The notes: a model not told the origin generated them from the sequence alone. A stretch of DNA of 64,000 nt from Marisalimonas marina (GCA_038131365.1 JAYPPH010000003.1:496001-560000), one strand, 5' to 3'; positions 1 through 9,484 are shown, counted from the first letter of the stretch. Numbers and translations: made by a program.

Positions 1-16
1 TTCATAAATTTACCTT

Positions 17-790
17 TCAATTGCTCTTGATTATTTTCATCCAACCTAGGCCAGCGTCAGTTGTTGTTCTTGGTTTATATTCAGCACCAATAATATCGTT
101 ATAACCCATTTTAATTATCTCTGGTATGACAAAACTAAAATCTAATTCTCCCCTGTCAGGTTCTCCTCTATCCTGAACAGAAGCTATTTGAACATGACCT
201 ACAGACCCCAAGTGGTCTTTAAATCTCTGTAAAACATTTCCTTGATTTATTTGTACATGATAAAAATCAAACATTATTTTTAATGTGTCTGAACCAACCA
301 AATCACAAATTTCTTTAGCTTGTTCAACTTTTGTTAAAAAATAACCAGGGTTATCTTTAAGATTTAACGGTTCAATTACTAAACCTATCTCACTTCCTTG
401 AACAAGTTCTCTAGCAAAGTTAAGATTATCAACAAATGTAATTAGTGACTTATTTGATAAATCGGTAACACCAGCCATAGCATGAATATTTTTTGCATTA
501 ATTACCTTCGCATATTCAAAGGCTTGAACAATAGCTTCCCTTGCTTCAGATACTCTAGAAGGTACAGCTAACAAACCATTATCCCCTTTTTCAATATTTC
601 CTTTTATAGTGTTTATACCCATTACTGGTAATTTTACTTCATCAAGCGCTTTTTTAATTTCGTTTGCTTCATATTGATATGGAAACTGAAATTCTACTGC
701 ATCAAACCCACTTTCTTTTGCTTTATAAATAGCATCAATCTGAGATAACTCATTCCAGAGCAAACCTAAATTAGCAGAAAATTTATACAT
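17..790 (-). CDS. otnI: 2-oxo-tetronate isomerase / hydroxypyruvate isomerase family protein
   Basis: This 257-residue protein is a TIM-barrel isomerase of the hydroxypyruvate isomerase (Hyi/OtnI) family, of normal length. The usual metal and acid/base residues are visible: Glu140 in VIEPLN, Asp175 and His178 in MFDFYH, Gln201 in HVQIA and Glu237 in GAEYKP. In known tetronate pathways OtnI converts 2-oxo-tetronate to 3-oxo-tetronate, which a kinase then phosphorylates. It follows the class II aldolase gene otnC after three bases, so the two are almost certainly co-transcribed. The partner supports OtnI over plain hydroxypyruvate isomerase. The operon may continue past the left window edge, where the kinase OtnK would be expected. 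Confidence 0.85.
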   Translation of the reverse strand: MYKFSANLGLLWNELSQIDAIYKAKESGFDAVEFQFPYQYEANEIKKALDEVKLPVMGINTIKGNIEKGDNGLLAVPSRVSEAREAIVQAFEYAKVINAKNIHAMAGVTDLSNKSLITFVDNLNFARELVQGSEIGLVIEPLNLKDNPGYFLTKVEQAKEICDLVGSDTLKIMFDFYHVQINQGNVLQRFKDHLGSVGHVQIASVQDRGEPDRGELDFSFVIPEIIKMGYNDIIGAEYKPRTTTDAGLGWMKIIKSN

Positions 791-793
791 TTT

Positions 794-1441
794 TTAATCC
801 CAATCTACTTTAAATTTATTAATGACAGATGATATTTGATTATCGTTCAAACTTCTAACATTCATCCCTTTTAAAATAAGTGATAATTTTGCTGTGGCCT
901 CTAATTCTTCTATAGCATTTACTGATGCTTCAAGATCTTTACCTGATACAACCGGACCATGATTGGCTAATAAAACTGCAGATCTTTTTCCTGCCAATCC
1001 TCTTATTGCATCTCCCATAGCTGGGTCCCCTGGTACAAAAAAAGGGAGTAACTTTACTTTTCCTAAAAGCATTATTGAGTAAGGTGTATATGATGGCAGT
1101 ACATTGTCTTCATCAATTTCTGGTAACATTGACAAGGCAACTGAATGAGTTGAATGTAAATGAACAACTGCACCAGACTTTAATCCTCGTGTCTCATAAA
1201 ATGCCTGATGAAGTGGTAATTCTTTAGTAGGAGGTAGGACTCCAGAAAATTCTCCAGATTTTGAAATTTTTACTATTTCATTAGGATCTAATCTTCCAAA
1301 AGAAGATCCCGAGGGTGTTACTAAAATTTCATAATCATTTAATCTAACTGAAATGTTACCTGTTGAACCATGTGTTATTCCTCTATCAAATAAAGAAGTA
1401 GCAAACTGACATATATTTTCTCTTAATTTAGTCTCTGACAT
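794..1441 (-). CDS. otnC: 3-oxo-tetronate 4-phosphate decarboxylase (class II aldolase/adducin family)
   Basis: The 215-residue product spans one class II aldolase/adducin domain. Visible active-site features are Glu74 in the PTKELPLH stretch, the zinc ligands His94 and His96 in HLHSTHS, and the third histidine His161 in LANHGPV. OtnC-type enzymes decarboxylate 3-oxo-tetronate 4-phosphate to dihydroxyacetone phosphate. The family also contains fuculose-phosphate and ribulose-phosphate aldolases and epimerases. The assignment rests on adjacency to the OtnI-like isomerase and on the presence, in the same window, of threonate- and erythronate-dehydrogenase-like genes. It appears to be the first gene of the otnC-otnI pair. 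Confidence 0.82.
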   Translation of the reverse strand: MSETKLRENICQFATSLFDRGITHGSTGNISVRLNDYEILVTPSGSSFGRLDPNEIVKISKSGEFSGVLPPTKELPLHQAFYETRGLKSGAVVHLHSTHSVALSMLPEIDEDNVLPSYTPYSIMLLGKVKLLPFFVPGDPAMGDAIRGLAGKRSAVLLANHGPVVSGKDLEASVNAIEELEATAKLSLILKGMNVRSLNDNQISSVINKFKVDWD

Positions 1442-1463
1442 TTTTCAAAAATCCATAAAGCTA

Positions 1464-1940
1464 TTAATACCCAAAAATTTGAAAACATAAACCTATAGCC
1501 AAACCAATTATAACATGACTTCCAACCGCTAGAGAGCAAGCCATTAAGGGGGCTGGAGTTTTTGAAGCTAAAAAACCCTTTCCGAGAATGGGCATAAAGA
1601 AAAACCATGGAACTACAACACTAATTAACCCGAAGATAATTCCATCAATATAAGAGGCATTAAATACCTCATATTTATACAATATAAAAAAAACTAATGA
1701 GTACAAAATTGCTACAGAATAATGAACAACCCAGCCTATTGATAATTCGTTTTTTATAGGAGACTCGTTATCTATATTTGGATTATATACTTTTCCTTTA
1801 GTTATTGACAATATAAACCACCTTCCAACAACTGACCAATCAGACGGGCTTACATTAATCATTATCTTTAGCAGTCTTTGCCATAAATCCATTGCGATGC
1901 AAGAAAGAATTCCAATAATAACTATGTGTATAATGTCCAT
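1464..1940 (-). CDS. DUF2938 family membrane protein
   Basis: This 158-residue hydrophobic protein matches the DUF2938 pattern: an N-terminal helix ending in AMDLWQRLL, a central VGRWF stretch, a WVVHYS helix, and a GKGFLASKTPAP loop before the last helix. I count about four membrane segments. The function of the family is unknown to me; it sits in the inner membrane. The gene is just upstream of otnC on the same strand (22 bases), so it may share that transcript, but nothing in the protein suggests a role in tetronate use. Recognition of the family is from sequence pattern only. Confidence 0.75.
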   Translation of the reverse strand: MDIIHIVIIGILSCIAMDLWQRLLKIMINVSPSDWSVVGRWFILSITKGKVYNPNIDNESPIKNELSIGWVVHYSVAILYSLVFFILYKYEVFNASYIDGIIFGLISVVVPWFFFMPILGKGFLASKTPAPLMACSLAVGSHVIIGLAIGLCFQIFGY

Positions 1941-2067
1941 AAAACTGTTCCTTAGGAATTGTTTTTTCTAGTAATGAATAAATTAAACATATAAAATATA
2001 ATTAAGAATATCTATGATTATTTAATTTTTATAAATCTATTATTTTAAAGAAAAATGGGGAGAATTT

Positions 2068-2802
2068 ATGGCTAATTTTGATGGACAAACTGCGGTTATA
2101 ACTGGGGGTGCTCAAGGTATTGGGTTGGCTACTGCACAAAGATTAATTGGTGATGGTTGCAAAGTTATGATTTGGGATATTGACGAGCAATTAGGATCAG
2201 AAGCTGCTAAAAAATTAAATTGTGATTTTTTGAAAGTAGACCAAACTGATAATAAAGCAGTTGAGGAAGCTACTGAAAAAACAATAAGTCTAATTAATAA
2301 AATTGATATTCTAGTATGTAGTGCTGGTATAGCAGGTCCAACTTTTTCAACTTGGGATTATCCAGTTGATGAATGGACTAGGGTTTTTGATGTAAATGTG
2401 AACGGTGTTTTTTACTGTAACAAATATGTAGTAAAAAAAATGCGTGAAAAAGGGTATGGGAGAATTATTAATATTGCATCTATAGCAGGTAAAGAAGGTA
2501 ACCCAAATGCTCCTGCATATTCAGCTTCCAAAGCAGCCGTAATTGGATTAACTAAATCATTAGGAAAAGAAACAGCAAACCAAGATATAGCAGTTAATTG
2601 TATTACTCCTGCCACGGCCAAAACAAGAATTTTAGATCAAGTATCACAAGAGTTTATTGATTATATGATTTCTAAAATTCCAAGAAATAGATTTGTTACA
2701 GTAGAGGAAATAGCTTCTTTAATTGCTTATCTTGCAAGTAAGGAAAATAGTTTTACTACTGCAGGTGTCTTTGATATCTCAGGAGGAAGGGCTACTTATT
2801 GA
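2068..2802 (+). CDS. SDR family NAD(P)-dependent oxidoreductase
   Basis: A classical 244-residue short-chain dehydrogenase. The nucleotide-binding glycine motif TGGAQGIG is near residues 12-19, SAG near 85-87, and the catalytic set Ser138, Tyr151 and Lys155 (in YSASK) is intact. The C-terminal TAGVFDISGG element is also typical. A good ribosome-binding sequence (GGGGAG) precedes the ATG. Substrate cannot be read from the sequence; the position beside tetronate and sugar-acid genes makes a polyol, sugar or sugar-acid dehydrogenase likely. It is transcribed alone and is followed by a hairpin with a T-run. Confidence 0.85.
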   Translation: MANFDGQTAVITGGAQGIGLATAQRLIGDGCKVMIWDIDEQLGSEAAKKLNCDFLKVDQTDNKAVEEATEKTISLINKIDILVCSAGIAGPTFSTWDYPVDEWTRVFDVNVNGVFYCNKYVVKKMREKGYGRIINIASIAGKEGNPNAPAYSASKAAVIGLTKSLGKETANQDIAVNCITPATAKTRILDQVSQEFIDYMISKIPRNRFVTVEEIASLIAYLASKENSFTTAGVFDISGGRATY

Positions 2803-2839
2803 TGGTGAGGATTTTAAGGAGATCCTCTGCACCGTGAAT

Positions 2840-2873
2840 AAAACTAATATTAGGGAGGAATAATTAGTTTTTT
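2840..2873 (+). terminator. Probable rho-independent terminator after the SDR gene
   Basis: A nine-base inverted repeat (AAAACTAAT at 2840-2848 and ATTAGTTTT at 2863-2871) with a 14-base loop ends in a run of six T. It lies 38 bases after the SDR stop codon. The stem is AT-rich, so strength is uncertain. Confidence 0.5.
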
Positions 2874-3036
2874 ATAAGATCAATTAACGGGGGAGTTTAT
2901 TGAACTATGTGTATTATAACGAATCTTTCAGATAAGAAGATTAGAATTACCAATTGTGAGCTAGGTATCATTAAAAATGTTTAATTTTTATACACTTTAT
3001 TTTTCAAAAAACACTATGTGATTAATAATTAATCAA

Positions 3037-3639
3037 TTATATGTTCGAATTTAATTCCATTATCCCTGATAAAACTACAACAGCAAAAAGAGCAAGCCCC
3101 ATACCTCTATTAACCCATATTTGTTTATTAGAGGCCAAAGACCATTTTTTTAAACTTATTCCTAACCATAACCAAAAAAAATGAATTGGGATCCATATAG
3201 AATTTACAATGATAAATTTAGTAATGATTTCTAAATTATAAGGCAATATACCTAAGGATAAAACAACAAATAAATGTCCTTGAACGACATAAGCCTTTGG
3301 GTTTACAAATTGTAGAAACACTCCTTCATATAACTTTGGTGATTTAAAACTTTGTTTAAAACCAGTTTTATTATCTGAAGTAGCTATTCTCCATGATAAA
3401 AATGATAAGTAAGATAACGACAAAAATAAGAAAGTTAACTCAACTCCATCAATATTAAAAAGAAATTGCTTAAAACCAAGTACAACCAATAGTGCGACAC
3501 CGTTTGTCCCTAAAAACAAACCGATCAAGTACATAATTCCAACTCTCCAGCCAAAACCAGCACCCACACCTGCCAAAGATAACACACCCGGACCAGGTGT
3601 AACCATCATTAAAAAACTTATAATTACGTAAGTAACCAT
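3037..3639 (-). CDS. LysE/RhtB family exporter
   Basis: The 200-residue product is an inner-membrane exporter of the LysE/RhtB family, recognised from the N-terminal TPGPGVLSLAGVGAGFG signature (roughly residues 14-30) and about six hydrophobic segments. Known members export amino acids such as lysine, threonine or homoserine lactone. A conserved FVNPKAY element in the middle also fits. No clear ribosome-binding sequence precedes the chosen ATG. It lies downstream of the two FAD oxidases on the same strand with an 88-base gap, so co-transcription is uncertain. Substrate unknown. Confidence 0.82.
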   Translation of the reverse strand: MVTYVIISFLMMVTPGPGVLSLAGVGAGFGWRVGIMYLIGLFLGTNGVALLVVLGFKQFLFNIDGVELTFLFLSLSYLSFLSWRIATSDNKTGFKQSFKSPKLYEGVFLQFVNPKAYVVQGHLFVVLSLGILPYNLEIITKFIIVNSIWIPIHFFWLWLGISLKKWSLASNKQIWVNRGMGLALFAVVVLSGIMELNSNI

Positions 3640-3727
3640 TGAATTCTAAACATATTCCTTAATAATTATGATTTATGAAGATTAATAGGTAAGAAGTAGT
3701 TAAATCATTATTTATAAAATAGCAATA

Positions 3728-5140
3728 TTACAAAAACAGTTTGCCAGGATTCATAATTTTATCAGGATCAAAGGCATTTTTAACTTGCTTCATAATTTCA
3801 ACAGCATTTCCTAATTCTTTTAGCATATATTTTCTTTTACCTTGGCCTACGCCATGCTCACCAGTACAAGTACCATCCATTCTTATTGCCCGCTCGGATA
3901 TTCTTACAAGGAAATTCTCTAGCTTATCTAACTCATCTTTATTATTTTTATCTATGAGCAACGCAACATGAAAATTTCCATCACCTGCGTGACTAACTAT
4001 AGGTCCAATTAAATTATTATTTTCTAAATCCTCAATAGTTTCGGTTATACAATCTGACAGTTTTGAAATGGGTACGCATACGTCAGTTGAATAAAGAGAA
4101 GCCTCTGGTCTCACAGCTCTACATGACCAATATGCATCATGACGTGCCTTCCAGAGTTTATTTCTATCTTCATTGTTAGAGGTCCATTCAAAATCAACAC
4201 CACCAAAATCGGATGAAATTTCTCCAAATAACTCTGACTGTTCTTTAACCGATGACTCACTTCCATGAAACTCTACTAACAAAAGAGGTGCCTCTGGTAG
4301 ATTAGTTTTGGAATAATTATTAACCGCCTTTACCTGAGCTACATCCATAAATTCAATTCTAGCAACAGGTATTCCGGCCTGAATTGTTGTAATAACTGTA
4401 TCTGTTGCATCTTTGACAGAGGGGAAACTGACTCTTCCACCTGCTATGACTTCTGGGATGCCATATAATTTTAGAGTAATTTCTGTAGCAATTCCTAGAG
4501 TTCCCTCAGAGCCAACTATTAAACGAGTTAAGTCGTAACCAGCAGAACTTTTTCTTGCTTTATTAGCTGTTTTAATTATTTGACCATCAGGAGTAACAAC
4601 TTCCAATGCAATCACATTGTCCTTCATGGTTCCATATCTTACAGCATTTGTTCCAGAAGCCCTTGTAGCAGCCATACCTCCAATTGAGGCATTTGCACCT
4701 GGATCAATAGGAAAAAATAATCCAGTATCTCTTAGATGTGTGTTAAGCTGCTCTCTAGTTACACCAGGCTGAACAACGACTAAAAGATCTTCTGGATAAA
4801 CTTTAATTATTTTATTCATATTATTCATATCAATAGATATGCCGCCAAAGGGAGCATTAAGATGGCCTTCAAAAGAGGAACCTACTCCAAAAGGAATAAT
4901 AGGACATTTATATTTTTTGCAGATTTTGACAACTTTCTGGACATCTTCCTTAGATTCAGCAAAGACAACCCCGTCCGGTAACTCTGATTCATGGATTGTC
5001 ATCGTGTGTGTATGTTGTTCTAATATACTTTTGCTATTAGAGAATTGTTGTCCGAACTCATCTCTTATTTCTTGAACACATAACTCTATACTATTTTTAT
5101 CGTAGTCTTCAGTAGACCAGGAAGAAAGATTTCCATCCAT
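3728..5140 (-). CDS. FAD-linked oxidase, D-lactate dehydrogenase (cytochrome) type, copy 2
   Basis: This 470-residue flavoprotein has the two-part GlcD/DLD architecture: an N-terminal FAD-binding PCMH domain (about residues 60-240, with PFGVGSSFEGH and SAGYDLTRLIVGSEGTLG) and a C-terminal FAD oxidase domain ending in the conserved GEHGVGQGK element. Family members oxidise D-lactate, glycolate, D-2-hydroxyglutarate and similar 2-hydroxyacids, passing electrons to the respiratory chain. It is a close paralog of the gene 20 bases upstream and both are full length. Neighbouring sugar-acid genes suggest a 2-hydroxyacid from that catabolism as substrate; this is inference. Confidence 0.85.
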   Translation of the reverse strand: MDGNLSSWSTEDYDKNSIELCVQEIRDEFGQQFSNSKSILEQHTHTMTIHESELPDGVVFAESKEDVQKVVKICKKYKCPIIPFGVGSSFEGHLNAPFGGISIDMNNMNKIIKVYPEDLLVVVQPGVTREQLNTHLRDTGLFFPIDPGANASIGGMAATRASGTNAVRYGTMKDNVIALEVVTPDGQIIKTANKARKSSAGYDLTRLIVGSEGTLGIATEITLKLYGIPEVIAGGRVSFPSVKDATDTVITTIQAGIPVARIEFMDVAQVKAVNNYSKTNLPEAPLLLVEFHGSESSVKEQSELFGEISSDFGGVDFEWTSNNEDRNKLWKARHDAYWSCRAVRPEASLYSTDVCVPISKLSDCITETIEDLENNNLIGPIVSHAGDGNFHVALLIDKNNKDELDKLENFLVRISERAIRMDGTCTGEHGVGQGKRKYMLKELGNAVEIMKQVKNAFDPDKIMNPGKLFL

Positions 5141-5160
5141 TTTTGTTGACCTATTCCTAT

Positions 5161-6573
5161 TTACTGTAAGATTTTACCAGGATTCATAATACCTTTAGGA
5201 TCAATCTCTTGTTTTATTAATTTCATAAAATCTACTGCAGGTCCCAATTCATCTATTAAATATTGTTTTTTCCCCTGCCCTACCCCATGCTCACCAGTAC
5301 AAGTACCATCCATATTAATAGCTCTATGAGCTAACCTTTCAAGGAAAGCATTTGCTGTATCAACTTCTTTTTTGATTTTAGGATCAACCATAAGTTGAAC
5401 ATGAAAATTACCATCTCCAACATGCCCAACAATAGGACCATATAGTTTATGACTTTCCATATCTTTAATAGTTTCCATTATACATTCTGAAAGCCTTGAA
5501 ATGGGAACACAAACATCTGTAGCTATGTACTCAGCTTCAGGCCTACTAGCCTTAACAGCATAATAAACATCATGCCTAGCTTTCCACAGTCTGTTTCTCT
5601 CTTCAATACTTGAGCTCCATTCAAAGTTATCTCCTCCAAAATCCTTAGATATTTCATTAAATAATTCAGATTGCTCAGCCACGGATGATTTACTCCCATG
5701 GAACTCCAACAATAATAATGGCGACTCAGGAAGATTTAAATTAGAGTAATTATTTACGGCTCTAACTTGTGCAATATCAAGTAACTCTATTCTAGCAACT
5801 GGAATACCTGCTTGTATAGTCATAATAACAGCATCCGTTGCGTCTTTTACTGTAGGGAAAGTACATCTACCAGCACCTATTTCTTCAGGAATACCATATA
5901 ATTTTAGTGTAATTTCAGTAATTACACCTAAAGTTCCTTCAGAACCAACTATCAAACGAGTTAAGTCATAGCCTGCAGAACTTTTCCTTGCTCTATTAGC
6001 TGTTTTTATAATTTCTCCATTTGGCATTACCACTTCAAGAGAAATTACATTATCTTTCATTGTACCGTATCTTACAGCATTAGTTCCTGATGCCCTTGTA
6101 GACGTCATTCCACCAATTGAGGCATTTGCCCCTGGATCGATAGGAAAAAAAAGACCAGTATCTCTTAAGTAAGTGTTTAACTGCTCCCTTGTTACACCAG
6201 GTTGAACGACAACAGTAGAGTCTTCAGGGTGAACTTCTATAATGTTATTAAGGTTATTCATATCTATAGAAATACCTCCAAAATTTGCATTCAAGTGACC
6301 TTCTAAAGAGGAGCCAACACCAAATGGTATAATTGGACAACCATGGTCATGACAAATTTTTACAGTTTTTTGAACATCTTCTTTGGAATGAGCAAACACG
6401 ACACCGTCAGGCAACTCAGACTTATGAACTGTTGTTGTGCTAGTGTGTTGTTCCCTAACGGATACGGAGGTTGAAAATTGTTGTCCAAACTCTTTTTTCA
6501 AAGCCTCGACAGCAGTTTTAATGTTGTACTGAAACTTTTCATAAAATGAATTATTAACTTCTAATATTGTCAC
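5161..6573 (-). CDS. FAD-linked oxidase, D-lactate dehydrogenase (cytochrome) type, copy 1
   Basis: Same length (470 residues) and domain order as the downstream copy: PCMH FAD-binding domain with PFGVGSSLEGH and the long GSEGTLG block, then the FAD oxidase C-terminal domain with CTGEHGVGQGK. Long blocks are identical between the two, and nucleotide similarity is also visible around the FAD-binding motif, which points to tandem duplication. The N-terminal 20 residues and the substrate-domain stretch RPEAEYIATDVCVP versus RPEASLYSTDVCVP differ. It is the first gene of the pair and is divergent from kdgK across 120 bases. Confidence 0.85.
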   Translation of the reverse strand: MTILEVNNSFYEKFQYNIKTAVEALKKEFGQQFSTSVSVREQHTSTTTVHKSELPDGVVFAHSKEDVQKTVKICHDHGCPIIPFGVGSSLEGHLNANFGGISIDMNNLNNIIEVHPEDSTVVVQPGVTREQLNTYLRDTGLFFPIDPGANASIGGMTSTRASGTNAVRYGTMKDNVISLEVVMPNGEIIKTANRARKSSAGYDLTRLIVGSEGTLGVITEITLKLYGIPEEIGAGRCTFPTVKDATDAVIMTIQAGIPVARIELLDIAQVRAVNNYSNLNLPESPLLLLEFHGSKSSVAEQSELFNEISKDFGGDNFEWSSSIEERNRLWKARHDVYYAVKASRPEAEYIATDVCVPISRLSECIMETIKDMESHKLYGPIVGHVGDGNFHVQLMVDPKIKKEVDTANAFLERLAHRAINMDGTCTGEHGVGQGKKQYLIDELGPAVDFMKLIKQEIDPKGIMNPGKILQ

Positions 6574-6693
6574 TTGCTCATCCCTAACGGAAGTATTTAA
6601 ATATCATATAAGACTATATTTCAAAATAAAGATTGAGTAAATTATAAGATTTCAATAAACAATAATAATTTTTAAGGAAGATTATATTACCTC

Positions 6694-7635
6694 ATGAATC
6701 AAAAAGCTGTTTTTATAGGTGAATGCATGATTGAACTTAATGGAGACATTTCTTCATTAGACTTATCAACCTCGAACATGCAAGTTAATTTTGGTGGTGA
6801 CACTTATAACTCAGCTGTATATTTTTCCAGATTAGCTAATAAGAATATTAGCACTTTTTTTTCAACAGCTTTAGGTAAAGATACCTTCTCCCAAAAAATG
6901 ATCCAAAGATTTAAAACGGAAAAAATCGAATGTGATTTTATAAGAACTGACGGCAAAAATCCACCCGGCTTGTATTCTATTGAGATAAATAAAAATGGAG
7001 AAAGAAGTTTTTCTTATTGGAGAGATAAATCTCCATCAAAATATATCTTTAAGGGAGAAAATGGAAAAAAATTATTAGAACAAATTAAGGGAGCTAATAT
7101 CTTTTATTTTTCAGGTATTTCAGCTGCAATTTTAGACGGAGCTCAAAAAAAACAACTTATAAAAATAGCATCAACAGCAAATATTTGTGCATTTGATTTT
7201 AATTTCAGATCACAATTACATTCAAAAAAAAATCACTACCGTGAATTATTCAAAGAAATAAATAAAAATATAGATATTCATTTTATATCTTTTGATGATG
7301 CCAAAGAATTATTCAATATAAATAATCCATACGACATCTTTGAGATTTTAAATAAAAAAAATCTCGTCATCATTAGATATAAAGATATGATTGTTTACAG
7401 AAACAGTTCTATGGAAATTAAAAGTATTAAAGTACCTCATGGAAAAGTTGTAGACATGACAGCTGCAGGTGACTCATTTAATGGATCTTTTCTAGCCTTG
7501 ATGTTTAATGATAATAGTCTAGCTATTGAAGAAAAACTTTTAAAAGCCCATTCTGTTACAAGTGAGGTAGTAAAACATAAAGGGGCTATAATTCATGAGA
7601 GTTATATGCCTAACATAAATATTCAAAGGAGATAA
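6694..7635 (+). CDS. kdgK: 2-keto-3-deoxygluconate kinase-like PfkB sugar kinase
   Basis: A 313-residue PfkB/ribokinase-family kinase. The N-terminal GECMIEL with FGGDTYNSAVY is typical of 2-keto-3-deoxygluconate kinases, and the C-terminal DMTAAGDSFNGSF motif carries the catalytic aspartate. KdgK phosphorylates KDG to KDPG, the substrate of the Eda-type aldolase encoded at 14717-15343. The ribosome-binding sequence AAGGAAG lies 13 bases before the ATG, rather far. It is followed after four bases by a hydroxyacid dehydrogenase gene, and the two form an operon. Confidence 0.85.
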   Translation: MNQKAVFIGECMIELNGDISSLDLSTSNMQVNFGGDTYNSAVYFSRLANKNISTFFSTALGKDTFSQKMIQRFKTEKIECDFIRTDGKNPPGLYSIEINKNGERSFSYWRDKSPSKYIFKGENGKKLLEQIKGANIFYFSGISAAILDGAQKKQLIKIASTANICAFDFNFRSQLHSKKNHYRELFKEINKNIDIHFISFDDAKELFNINNPYDIFEILNKKNLVIIRYKDMIVYRNSSMEIKSIKVPHGKVVDMTAAGDSFNGSFLALMFNDNSLAIEEKLLKAHSVTSEVVKHKGAIIHESYMPNINIQRR

Positions 7636-7639
7636 ACAA

Positions 7640-8575
7640 ATGGATAAGAACTTACTCATAATGTCAGAAATGCCTCAACATTTTATTAATTTAGCTGATG
7701 AGAACTTCAAAACCTATAAATTATGGCTCCAAGAAGATGAGGATAAATTTTTAGATGATATTAAGTTAGATGTTGACGCCATTGCTGTTATGGGTGGATA
7801 CAAAATAACTCCTGAATTAATGAAAAATATGCCAAATTTGAAAGTGATCGCTTGTTACGGTGTTGGATACGATGCCATTGATATTGAATGCGCAAAGAGT
7901 TTAGGAATTAAGGTGACTAACACCCCTGAGGTGTTAAATGACGAAGTTGCTGATACAGCTATCGCACTTATGCTCTGTGTTTATAAAAAAATAGTTACTG
8001 CTGATAATTTTGCTAGAAATAATTCTTGGATCAATGGAGACTTTCCTCTCACTAAAAAGTTTACAGGCACAAAACTGGGTATAGTTGGTATGGGAAGAAT
8101 TGGAAAGGCAATAGCAGAAAGAGCAGAAGCTTTTAAATGTGAAGTTTACTACCATTCAAGAAACAAAAAAGATGTGAAGTATAAATACTTTAATGATCTA
8201 AAAGAATTAGCTAAAGAAGTTGATACGCTTTGTATTATAACTCCTGGTGGAAAAGAAACCGAAAAACTTGTAAATAGTGAAATATTAGAATCTTTGGGAA
8301 AAGAAGGTATTCTTATCAATGTTGCCAGAGGCTCCGTAGTTGATCAAGATGCTTTAATTCATTTTCTAAAAAACAAACTGATACTTGCTGCAGGTTTAGA
8401 TGTTTACACAAATGAGCCTAACATACCCAGAGAATTAATGAGTTTAGATAACACTGTTTTGTTACCACATATAGCTTCAGGAACCGTTGAAACAAGAAAC
8501 GCTATGGGCCAACTTGTTTATGACAACATAGAAAACTTTTTTAAAGGAAAAAATCTAATTTCACCAGTTGTCTAG
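7640..8575 (+). CDS. D-isomer-specific 2-hydroxyacid dehydrogenase (glyoxylate/hydroxypyruvate reductase type)
   Basis: The 311-residue protein is an NAD(P)-dependent D-2-hydroxyacid dehydrogenase. The Rossmann motif GMGRIGKAIAERA lies near residue 155, and the catalytic trio is visible: Arg in NVARGSVVD, Glu in VYTNEP and His in LPHIASGT. GhrA/GhrB-like members reduce glyoxylate, hydroxypyruvate or 2-ketogluconate. It starts four bases after kdgK, so it probably works on the same class of 2-keto sugar acids or their cleavage products. The exact substrate is not evident. Confidence 0.85.
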   Translation: MDKNLLIMSEMPQHFINLADENFKTYKLWLQEDEDKFLDDIKLDVDAIAVMGGYKITPELMKNMPNLKVIACYGVGYDAIDIECAKSLGIKVTNTPEVLNDEVADTAIALMLCVYKKIVTADNFARNNSWINGDFPLTKKFTGTKLGIVGMGRIGKAIAERAEAFKCEVYYHSRNKKDVKYKYFNDLKELAKEVDTLCIITPGGKETEKLVNSEILESLGKEGILINVARGSVVDQDALIHFLKNKLILAAGLDVYTNEPNIPRELMSLDNTVLLPHIASGTVETRNAMGQLVYDNIENFFKGKNLISPVV

Positions 8576-8576
8576 A

Positions 8577-9479
8577 TTATGTTTTGTTTTGAGGCAATTG
8601 TATACCAGCATTTCTTGCGTATATTTTAGCAACAGCAGCATCGTCTTCATTCCCTAAACCGCTGCCAGCAGCTGAAACAAATTGTTGTAAAGCAACAGCG
8701 GTCAATGGGGCTGCAAAATTAGCATTTTTTGCTATATCCAAAACAATCCCAAGGTCTTTTGGCCATATATTAATAGACGACTTTGGAGAATAATCATTAT
8801 CAATAATATGTGGAGCTCTATTTTCAAGCATCCATGATGTACCAGCACATTTGGAAATAACTTCCAAAAACTTTTGAGGCTCTATACCTTGACTTATTCC
8901 AAAAGTAATAGCTTCAGCCATTGCAGCAATATGTATCCCAGCGAGCATTTGATTAACTGCTTTCATAGCAGACCCAGAACCAACAGTTTCTCCAAACTCA
9001 AAAACCATTTCTGAAGTAGCTTCTAATATTGGTTTTGCTATAGCTAAAGCTTTTTTGTCACCAGAAATCATATAAGATAATTTACCTTCTGACGATTTTT
9101 TCGAGCCTCCAGAAATAGGGGCGTCTAAATATAAAAGTGATTCACTTTGACATAAAATATCCATTTCCTTAGCAAATTTTGGAGACACAGTTGTACAAAC
9201 CATAACGAGTGAATTTGCTTTTAATTTTTTAGATAATGCATCTTTACCAAAAAGAATATCTCGAGTTTGTATTTCATTTAATACCACAATGATAACAACA
9301 TCTATTTTGTCATAAGGTATATCTGTATTTATACCACCGTGTTTTTTAAACTTTTCAATTTGTGTAGAACTCTTATCCTGTCCATAAACTTGATGGCCTG
9401 AGCGAAGAAGAGACTCGGCAATGCCTAGCCCCATAGACCCAAGGCCTATTACTAATATTTTTTTAATGTTGTCAGACAT
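8577..9479 (-). CDS. ltnD: L-threonate dehydrogenase-like beta-hydroxyacid dehydrogenase
   Basis: A 300-residue NAD-dependent beta-hydroxyacid dehydrogenase with N-terminal GLGSMGLGIAESLLRSG, the substrate loop DAPISGG, and the catalytic lysine in MKAVNQMLAGIHIAAMAEA. The VNQxLAGxHIAxxAEA block is the pattern I associate with LtnD (L-threonate 2-dehydrogenase) rather than with 3-hydroxyisobutyrate or tartronate-semialdehyde enzymes. LtnD makes 2-oxo-tetronate, the substrate of OtnI, whose gene is in the window. It follows the xylonate-type dehydratase after five bases, so the two are an operon. The symbol is given on family pattern and context. Confidence 0.75.
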   Translation of the reverse strand: MSDNIKKILVIGLGSMGLGIAESLLRSGHQVYGQDKSSTQIEKFKKHGGINTDIPYDKIDVVIIVVLNEIQTRDILFGKDALSKKLKANSLVMVCTTVSPKFAKEMDILCQSESLLYLDAPISGGSKKSSEGKLSYMISGDKKALAIAKPILEATSEMVFEFGETVGSGSAMKAVNQMLAGIHIAAMAEAITFGISQGIEPQKFLEVISKCAGTSWMLENRAPHIIDNDYSPKSSINIWPKDLGIVLDIAKNANFAAPLTAVALQQFVSAAGSGLGNEDDAAVAKIYARNAGIQLPQNKT

Positions 9480-9484
9480 ATGGA

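Noticed and set aside
1423..1608. 61-codon minus-strand frame between otnC and the DUF2938 gene
   Set aside because: It overlaps the DUF2938 frame, which has a recognised family and proper membrane segments.
2900..2986. Short frames after GGGGGAG at 2890 (11 and 25 codons)
   Set aside because: No recognisable product or regulated gene downstream on this strand; chance frames in a non-coding gap.
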